Assembly (NCBI GenBank): GCA_030529405.1
Contig: JAUMWZ010000032.1
Location: 1 to 11,906, forward strand
Origin: Bacteroides sp.
GTDB taxonomy: Bacteria > Bacteroidota > Bacteroidia > Bacteroidales > Bacteroidaceae
Length of the DNA stretch: 11,906 bases
Reading direction: 5' to 3'
The notes under the pieces were generated by a model. That model was not told where the DNA came from. It saw only the letters and a program-made list of their open reading frames with translations, and made no database searches. Positions 7,356-11,906 of this stretch are shown piece by piece. The first letter of the stretch is position 1. Each line of letters opens with the position of its first letter. A program made the position numbers and the translations under genes.

Positions 7356-8228
7356 TTAAAATGTTATATATTTTTCAGGATCAACCGATTTGCCTTTATG
7401 CCATATTTCAAAAGACAACGCTCTATTTACAACCTTATTTGAGTTTACGGTAGATATAGGTTCTCCTGCCTTGACAATATCTCCTTCTTTTTTCAAGAAC
7501 ACTCCACAGTTTTTGTAAATAGAAACAAAATCTTGGTTGTGAGATATTATTATTGTATTTCCACTCTTAGAAGTATAGTCTGTATACAATATTGTGCCTT
7601 CCATAACAGAAAGTATAGGCTGATCTTTATCCGACACAATAGTAATTCCAAGCCTATTATCTTTAGGGCTATACTTATCTGTTATTGTACCTGCCAAAGG
7701 CTTACTTATAACCATATCTTGCAGAAGTTTATCCTTGGTTGTAGATATAATATTATATCGTTCATCTTCCTCATATTGTTGTCTAAAGTCTTTTTCGGCT
7801 TGAGTTATAGATATTATAGAGTCTATTTTTGACATTTTGGAAAGAGAATCTACATTCTTCACATCACTCTCTACTACTTCTCCCCTCAAAACAGTCTGTA
7901 TATTACTTATGTAAAGGTTTTGCTTATCTCTAACACTTACTAAAGAGTCTGTCAAAAGCGCATTATCTACCATTTGATTTCTTAATTGGTTGGTAACATA
8001 GCCTGGAAGATAGTTTTTCAAAGGTGTAAAGATTAGCACTGCAGACGATATAAGAATTGAAAGTAAAATAACTACAATCAACACGGAAATTATATTTAGT
8101 TTGGAAACACGTAATACAAAGATATCTTCAAGGGTGTTTTCATTAAGAATGGTAAGTTTATACTTAAACTTTATATTCTTCCAAAAGCTTTTTTTCTTTT
8201 TCTTATCTTGCATAACAGAAATAAACAT
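7356..8228 (-). CDS. Membrane-anchored LytM/M23-like protein with degenerate active site
   Basis: The protein has 290 residues. Residues 1-43 are basic and cytoplasmic, about 44-68 form one membrane helix, about 75-170 are probably helical or coiled, and about 173-290 form an M23/LytM-like beta domain in the periplasm. Fold landmarks are SKPLAGTITDKYSP (175-188), SVMEGTILYTDY (207-218 region), SGNTIIISH, VKAGEPISTV and FEIWHKGKSVDPEKYI. The zinc ligands of active M23 enzymes seem lost: the HxGID-like site reads RLGIT (192-196), the YAHL-like site reads YKNC, and HxHFE reads ALSFE (260-264). I infer a non-catalytic regulator like EnvC or NlpD, which activate amidases, rather than an endopeptidase. 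Its ATG (8228-8226) overlaps the rimM stop as TAATG, suggesting coupled translation; an alternative ATG at 8213 would remove five residues. Placement after murA and before dxr fits an envelope role. Confidence 0.85.
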   Translation of the reverse strand: MFISVMQDKKKKKSFWKNIKFKYKLTILNENTLEDIFVLRVSKLNIISVLIVVILLSILISSAVLIFTPLKNYLPGYVTNQLRNQMVDNALLTDSLVSVRDKQNLYISNIQTVLRGEVVESDVKNVDSLSKMSKIDSIISITQAEKDFRQQYEEDERYNIISTTKDKLLQDMVISKPLAGTITDKYSPKDNRLGITIVSDKDQPILSVMEGTILYTDYTSKSGNTIIISHNQDFVSIYKNCGVFLKKEGDIVKAGEPISTVNSNKVVNRALSFEIWHKGKSVDPEKYITF

Positions 8229-8746
8229 TAGCTATTTAACTCAATCAACCCCTCTGGCAATTCAAGAGTAATCTTTTTATTTTCTCTATCTATATCAACA
8301 ACAAATTCATCTTGAGCAGGTATAAACACAGTGTTACCCTCTTTCTCAACCACAAATAATGTATTTATAGTCGATTCATCTATCTCTGTTATCTCCCCTA
8401 AAACAACACCTCCGTTGGCTATAACAGAAAAACCAACAAGAAAAGATAAAGATATGTCTTCATCTTCTTCAACGTATTTTATGGGGAAATACACCTCAAC
8501 ATTAGTAAATCTACGTGCTTGCTCAGCACTATCTATACCTTCAAACTTTATTAAAGCTGAATTTTCTGCTCTAAATCTATATTCTTCTATGAAAAAAGGA
8601 ACAAAAATACCATCAATGAGGCATATCAAATAATCTAACTCTACCCTATCAAAGATATCATCATTAAAAGAGAATTGCAATTCTCCATGAATTCCATGTG
8701 GTTTGTTTAATACTCCTATTTTATATACCTCTTCTTTTCTTATCAT
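8228..8746 (-). CDS. rimM: 16S rRNA processing / 30S maturation factor RimM
   Basis: RimM assists late assembly of the 30S subunit, binding ribosomal protein S19 near the 16S 3' domain; it acts in the cytosol. At 172 residues it has the usual length. The N-terminal RimM domain shows the signature KIGVLNKPHGIHGELQFSF (about 9-27) and continues to about residue 90 with IKFEGIDSAEQARRFTNVEVYFP. The C-terminal PRC-barrel domain covers about 95-170, with GEITEIDESTINTLFVVE and VFIPAQDEFVVDID followed by the closing LELPEGL. Its start overlaps the murA stop in the 4-base form ATGA (8746-8743), and its own stop overlaps the next start by one base. RimM is therefore probably made at a fixed ratio with MurA and the LytM-like protein. 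In many other bacteria rimM sits with trmD and ribosomal protein genes; here it is in an envelope operon, an arrangement seen in Bacteroidota. Confidence 0.95.
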   Translation of the reverse strand: MIRKEEVYKIGVLNKPHGIHGELQFSFNDDIFDRVELDYLICLIDGIFVPFFIEEYRFRAENSALIKFEGIDSAEQARRFTNVEVYFPIKYVEEDEDISLSFLVGFSVIANGGVVLGEITEIDESTINTLFVVEKEGNTVFIPAQDEFVVDIDRENKKITLELPEGLIELNS

Positions 8747-10047
8747 ATTCTGGTTATTCTTGCTCCAATAGCGTTTAGTCTTCCTTCAATATTTTGATAA
8801 CCTCTATCTATTTGCTCTATATTGCTGATTGTGCTTGTTCCTTCTGCACTCATTGCGGCAATAAGCATTGCAATACCAGCTCTGATGTCTGGCGAGGTCA
8901 TCTTTGCACCTCTCAACTTAAACTCATGACTATGTCCTATAACAACAGCTCTATGTGGATCGCAGAGAATAATCTGCGCTCCCATATCTATAAGTTTGTC
9001 CACAAAAAATAATCTGCTTTCAAACATCTTTTGATGTATCAAAACACTACCTTTAGCTTGAGTTGCCACAACGAGCATAACACTCAACAAGTCTGGGGTT
9101 AATCCTGGCCAAGGAGCATCAGCTATACTCATAATTGAACCATCAATAAAAGACTCAATCTGATATTGTTCTTGTGATGGAATAAATATATCATCTCCAC
9201 GTTGTTCAAGCTTTACTCCCAGCCTCTTAAAGCTTTCTGGAATTATTCCTAGATTTTCATATGACACGTTTTTTATAGTTATTTCACTTTGTGTCATTGC
9301 AGCCATTCCGATGAAACTACCCACTTCTATCATGTCAGGGAGTATTGTGTGAGTTGCCCCATTAAGTTCAGATACTCCTTCTATTGTAAGCAAATTAGAT
9401 GCTATTCCTTCTATCTTTGCACCCATTCTGTTAAGCATCTTACACAATTGCTGAACATATGGTTCGCAAGCAGCATTATACATGGTAGTCTTTCCTTCTG
9501 CTAACACAGCAGCCATGATAATATTTGCCGTTCCAGTAACAGATGCTTCGTCAAGTAGCATGTATGTTCCTTTCAGCCTTTCAGCTTCTATCTTGTACAC
9601 ATTATTAACTGTGTCATACGTGAACTTGGCTCCTAAGTTTTGTATTCCTACTAAGTGTGTGTCTAACCTTCTTCTACCTATCTTGTCGCCACCTGGTTTC
9701 GAGATTAAAGCCTTACCGAATCGTGCCACTAATGGTCCTATAAGCATAACAGAGCCACGTAGAGAAGAACATTTCTTTAAGAATTCAGGACTTTCAAGGT
9801 AGGATAAATCTACATCATCAGCCTTAAAAGAATAAGTGTCAATTCCCAACTTTGTTACCTTTACACCTATATCTCTCATCAACTGAATGAGATTATTTAC
9901 ATCTAAAATATCAGGTATGTTATTGACAACAACCTCTTGACTGGTAAGAAGAGTAGCACATATTATCTGCAAAACTTCGTTCTTTGCACCTTGAGGATAT
10001 ATATCCCCCTTTAATCTGTGTCCTCCTTCGATAACAAATGAAGCCAT
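8743..10047 (-). CDS. murA: UDP-N-acetylglucosamine 1-carboxyvinyltransferase MurA, Cys-to-Asp type
   Basis: MurA transfers enolpyruvate from phosphoenolpyruvate to UDP-GlcNAc, the first committed step of peptidoglycan synthesis, in the cytosol. The 434 residues form the two-lobed EPSP-synthase-like fold. GAKNE (20-24) holds the catalytic Lys22 and Asn23. LRGSVMLIGPLVARFGKA (96-113) leads to the mobile loop KPGGDKIGRRRLDTHL (117-132). In the loop Asp121 stands where E. coli has Cys115, the residue alkylated by fosfomycin. PWPGLTPDL (312-320) carries the general base Asp319, and DIRAG (387-391) carries Arg389. All other key residues are present, so the enzyme should be active and naturally insensitive to fosfomycin, as known for the Asp form in Mycobacterium tuberculosis and Chlamydia. 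The ATG at 10047-10045 is preceded by an A-rich leader 37 bp after the DUF4290 gene, and its stop overlaps the rimM start. Confidence 0.96.
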   Translation of the reverse strand: MASFVIEGGHRLKGDIYPQGAKNEVLQIICATLLTSQEVVVNNIPDILDVNNLIQLMRDIGVKVTKLGIDTYSFKADDVDLSYLESPEFLKKCSSLRGSVMLIGPLVARFGKALISKPGGDKIGRRRLDTHLVGIQNLGAKFTYDTVNNVYKIEAERLKGTYMLLDEASVTGTANIIMAAVLAEGKTTMYNAACEPYVQQLCKMLNRMGAKIEGIASNLLTIEGVSELNGATHTILPDMIEVGSFIGMAAMTQSEITIKNVSYENLGIIPESFKRLGVKLEQRGDDIFIPSQEQYQIESFIDGSIMSIADAPWPGLTPDLLSVMLVVATQAKGSVLIHQKMFESRLFFVDKLIDMGAQIILCDPHRAVVIGHSHEFKLRGAKMTSPDIRAGIAMLIAAMSAEGTSTISNIEQIDRGYQNIEGRLNAIGARITRI

Positions 10048-10084
10048 GGTATTTTCTTTTTAAGGTTAAACAGGAATGATAATA

Positions 10085-10702
10085 TTAAGATTTCTTCCCT
10101 TTTGTCTTCTTACTCTGGTTTTTGTTTGTGTTTGTCTTACTTTTATGAAACACATTATATCTGTCTGACATAAGTTCAATTATCTTGTCAGTCATCTTTA
10201 GTTTCCCTCCAGATAATTCTTCCAAATCGTCCGCAATGATTGATATATCAAGCAAATCTCTATTCCATATCACATAACACTTCTTCATGTGGTTACAAAT
10301 CAAAGCTACTAGATTATCTTTCACTTCTCCTTCTTCAGTTTCGATAGCCTTATTTATCAAAAGTTCCAACGTTCTTCCGTAGTGTTTATACTTCAGTTCG
10401 TTGTTAGAATATGATAATGGTTCTGGCTTTTGATATATTGCTGTCACATCAGACAAGTCATAAGGATAGTCTATATCTAACTTAAAGTCTGACATAATTG
10501 CTAAGTGATCCCAAAGTTTATGATTATGCTCTTGCACATCTCTGAGTTGAGGAAATCTGTTTCCCATTATTTCGACAATAGCATTAGCACATTTTTGTCT
10601 TTCTTCTCTATCTTCTATTGTCAAGGCATAGTCTACCATATTCTGAACACTTCGTCCATACTCTGGTAGTGCCATACGTTTTTGTTGTGTGTTATATCTC
10701 AT
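10085..10702 (-). CDS. DUF4290 family protein of unknown function
   Basis: The 205-residue protein has no signal peptide or membrane segment and looks cytosolic and mostly helical. The conserved N-terminal part begins MRYNTQQKRMALPEYGR and continues with ERQKCANAIVEIMGNRFP (34-51) and HKLWDHLAIMSDFKLDIDYP (61-80), the marks by which I recognise DUF4290. The middle (about 85-185) has further helices with acidic patches (IETEEGEVKDN). The C-terminal 20 or so residues are rich in Lys, Asn, Gln and Thr, ending KKTKGKKS, and may be a disordered nucleic-acid or membrane-surface contact. No catalytic motif is evident. It starts 7 bp after the tsaB stop and ends 37 bp before murA, so it is co-transcribed with both. 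That suggests, but does not prove, a housekeeping role linked to growth or cell-wall start-up. Confidence 0.9.
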   Translation of the reverse strand: MRYNTQQKRMALPEYGRSVQNMVDYALTIEDREERQKCANAIVEIMGNRFPQLRDVQEHNHKLWDHLAIMSDFKLDIDYPYDLSDVTAIYQKPEPLSYSNNELKYKHYGRTLELLINKAIETEEGEVKDNLVALICNHMKKCYVIWNRDLLDISIIADDLEELSGGKLKMTDKIIELMSDRYNVFHKSKTNTNKNQSKKTKGKKS

Positions 10703-10709
10703 ACTTTAC

Positions 10710-11399
10710 CTACAACTTGTTTTTAGGACTCGATACAACAAACTCTTTCAAATAGAAAGGTTCAAAGTATGCGGTATCTTTATAATCATTATTTGCTATT
10801 GCTTTCTCTGCCAATGGGAACATCATTTTTGACAATGGCACTATATTATCTATAAACCTAGCGTTAGGGTGATTGATAACGTCTTTGCACTTCTTAGCTC
10901 CATTACCGAAAAAGTATATTATTCCTTTATCCAAGTATTCTTTATATGTATCTTGAGTAACTATATCTGCCGCGACAGCTCTCTTTACTTTAAGTCCCCT
11001 GTCATATATAGCTGCATAGACTTCCATTCTTCGTGCATCTATCATAGGACATAGAAGTGCGTCATCAGGCAAGTCATATTTAAGTAGCAACGGTACACAA
11101 AGTAGCTCCAATGTAGGAATAGCTATCAACGGAATGTTTCTTCCGTAACAGATTCCCTTAGCCATAGAAACACCTATTCTAAGACCTGTGTACGAGCCAG
11201 GACCACAACTTACAGCAACAGCATCTACTGGTATTGCATGACTATCCACAAAAGATAGTGCCTCATCTACGAATGACCCTAACACCACAGAATGGGAATT
11301 AGGTGTCATATCTTCTTTAGTAAAAACAGCTTCTCCATCAACACTCGCCGACACCGAACACACATCTGTTGATGTTTCTATATTTATTATACAAGACAT
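10710..11399 (-). CDS. tsaB: tRNA threonylcarbamoyladenosine biosynthesis protein TsaB
   Basis: TsaB is the partner of TsaD (with TsaE) that places threonylcarbamoyl on A37 of ANN-decoding tRNAs, in the cytosol. It has the ASKHA fold but does not itself carry out the transfer. The 229 residues start with INIETSTDVCSVSASVDG (5-22), the phosphate-loop-like strand pair. PNSHSVVLGSFVDEAL (33-48) follows, with the single histidine of the TsaB type rather than the HxxH metal pair of TsaD. CGPGSYTGLRIGVSMAKG (65-82) is the strongest signature, and DARRMEVYAAIYD (121-133) and EPFYLKEF (213-220) are further TsaB landmarks. Length fits the family. It is the first gene of the - strand operon, with a recognisable promoter just upstream of its ATG (11399-11397), and DUF4290 follows after 7 bp. 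Function is secure. Confidence 0.95.
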   Translation of the reverse strand: MSCIINIETSTDVCSVSASVDGEAVFTKEDMTPNSHSVVLGSFVDEALSFVDSHAIPVDAVAVSCGPGSYTGLRIGVSMAKGICYGRNIPLIAIPTLELLCVPLLLKYDLPDDALLCPMIDARRMEVYAAIYDRGLKVKRAVAADIVTQDTYKEYLDKGIIYFFGNGAKKCKDVINHPNARFIDNIVPLSKMMFPLAEKAIANNDYKDTAYFEPFYLKEFVVSSPKNKL

Positions 11400-11423
11400 A
11401 TTTATTCCATTTTATTACATGAT

Positions 11424-11456
11424 GCAAATTTATAGCATTATTTCTAATTCTTAAAA
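11424..11456 (-). promoter_or_regulatory. Putative Bacteroidota-type promoter of tsaB
   Basis: Read on the - strand, TAAATTTGC (11432 to 11424) matches the Bacteroidota -7 consensus TAnnTTTG exactly. A TTTT (11456 to 11453), 20 bp upstream, is a three-of-four match to the -33 TTTG box. Transcription would begin near 11418, leaving a leader of roughly 20 nt before the tsaB ATG. It is the only good promoter found for the seven-gene operon. Confidence 0.65.
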
Positions 11457-11473
11457 TAATAGCATACTTTTGC
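11441..11473 (+). promoter_or_regulatory. Putative Bacteroidota-type promoter of yicC
   Basis: TACTTTTGC (11465-11473) matches the -7 consensus TAnnTTTG, with TTTC (11441-11444) 20 bp upstream as a three-of-four -33 box. Transcription would start near 11479, giving a leader of about 12 nt before the ATG at 11491. Its -33 box lies inside the span of the tsaB promoter on the other strand. Confidence 0.6.
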
Positions 11474-11490
11474 ATAAAACTATATATAAC

Positions 11491-11906
11491 ATGATACAAT
11501 CGATGACTGGTTATGGCAAAGTTTCTGAAACTATTGCCAACAAAAAGGTAACTATTGAGGTAAAATCGCTCAACAGTAAAAATTTGGACTTATCCACTCG
11601 TATAACAAACGCATACAGAGAGAAAGAAATAGAAATAAGAAATGTTATAACAAAAAGTCTAGAAAGAGGAAAGGTGGACTTTTCTCTATACATTGAAAAG
11701 TCGGAAGAAGACATTTCTGCACTTCCTATTGATGAAAATCTAATACAAACCTACTACAATCAGCTAAAGGAAATATCTTATAAGTATTCTATTCCCGAAC
11801 CATCAGACTGGCTGCAAACGTTGTTGAGAATGCCTGATGTGATGAGTAAGACAGAAACTTCTGTTGAAATTTCGGAAGAAGAATGGTCTGCTATCTTCAA
11901 GTTATT
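11491..11906 (+). CDS. yicC: YicC-family endoribonuclease, 3'-truncated by the window edge
   Basis: The frame is open from the ATG at 11491 to the window end, giving 138 codons plus two bases of a protein usually about 290 residues long. The start MIQSMTGYGKVSE is the diagnostic N-terminus of the YicC family (usually MI.SMTGYGR). It is followed by TIEVKSLNSKNLDLSTRI (about 22-39), EKEIEIRNVITKSLERGKVD (about 44-63), with the typical RGK turn, and LLRMPDVMS (about 111-119), also family-specific. YicC of E. coli is reported to be an endoribonuclease acting on small RNAs; the C-terminal DUF1732 half that completes the family is outside the window. No Shine-Dalgarno sequence precedes the start. 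It is divergent from tsaB, 91 bp away. In related genomes guanylate kinase often follows yicC, but that cannot be seen here. Confidence 0.93.
   Translation, partial: MIQSMTGYGKVSETIANKKVTIEVKSLNSKNLDLSTRITNAYREKEIEIRNVITKSLERGKVDFSLYIEKSEEDISALPIDENLIQTYYNQLKEISYKYSIPEPSDWLQTLLRMPDVMSKTETSVEISEEEWSAIFKL

Noticed and set aside
11511..11714. A 67-codon - strand open frame opposite the start of yicC
   Set aside because: The + strand here encodes the diagnostic YicC N-terminus without interruption, so the - strand frame is a shadow.
1..11906. CRISPR array, insertion sequence, phage or defence island
   Set aside because: No direct repeats with regular spacing, no transposase or integrase motifs and no defence-type domains; every large frame belongs to a recognised family with intact reading frames.

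Overview
The window is 11.9 kb of ordinary, AT-rich bacterial chromosome. Three things point to Bacteroidota, most likely order Bacteroidales: the gene run tsaB - DUF4290 - murA - rimM - LytM-like protein - dxr - rseP, in which the DUF4290 family is to my knowledge confined to this phylum; the absence of clear Shine-Dalgarno sequences, with A-rich leaders instead; and two promoter elements matching the Bacteroidota -7 consensus TAnnTTTG. Genus cannot be fixed from the sequence alone. No mobile element, CRISPR array, tRNA or rRNA was seen.

Left part (1-4427, + strand): the 3' two-thirds of purA (AMP synthesis), a secreted GH29 alpha-L-fucosidase, a membrane zinc peptidase of the YugP type, and hisS, ending in a strong rho-independent terminator. 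Gaps between these genes are 50-76 bp. No clear internal promoter was found, so they may be read as one transcript or from several weak promoters.

Middle (4364-4767): a 404-bp convergent gap. It holds the hisS terminator, an 11-bp perfect inverted repeat of unknown use, and a second strong terminator facing the other way.

Right part (4768-11399, - strand): seven close-packed genes that look like one operon, read tsaB, DUF4290, murA, rimM, a catalytically dead-looking M23/LytM membrane protein, dxr, rseP. Two junctions overlap (ATGA and TAATG), so translation is probably coupled there. A promoter lies just before tsaB and a terminator just after rseP. The products combine tRNA modification (TsaB), peptidoglycan precursor synthesis (MurA), ribosome maturation (RimM), isoprenoid precursor synthesis (Dxr, which feeds undecaprenyl lipid carrier), cell-wall hydrolase control (inferred for the LytM-like protein) and membrane proteolysis (RseP). 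It therefore ties translation capacity to envelope building.

Right edge (11491-11906, + strand): the first 138 codons of yicC, divergent from tsaB and served by a promoter that interlocks with the tsaB promoter in a 91-bp gap.

I found no convincing new multi-gene system. The points most worth a second look are the degenerate LytM protein, the Cys-to-Asp MurA, the unknown DUF4290 gene between tsaB and murA, the interlocked divergent promoters, the lone fucosidase among housekeeping genes, and the unexplained inverted repeat in the convergent gap.
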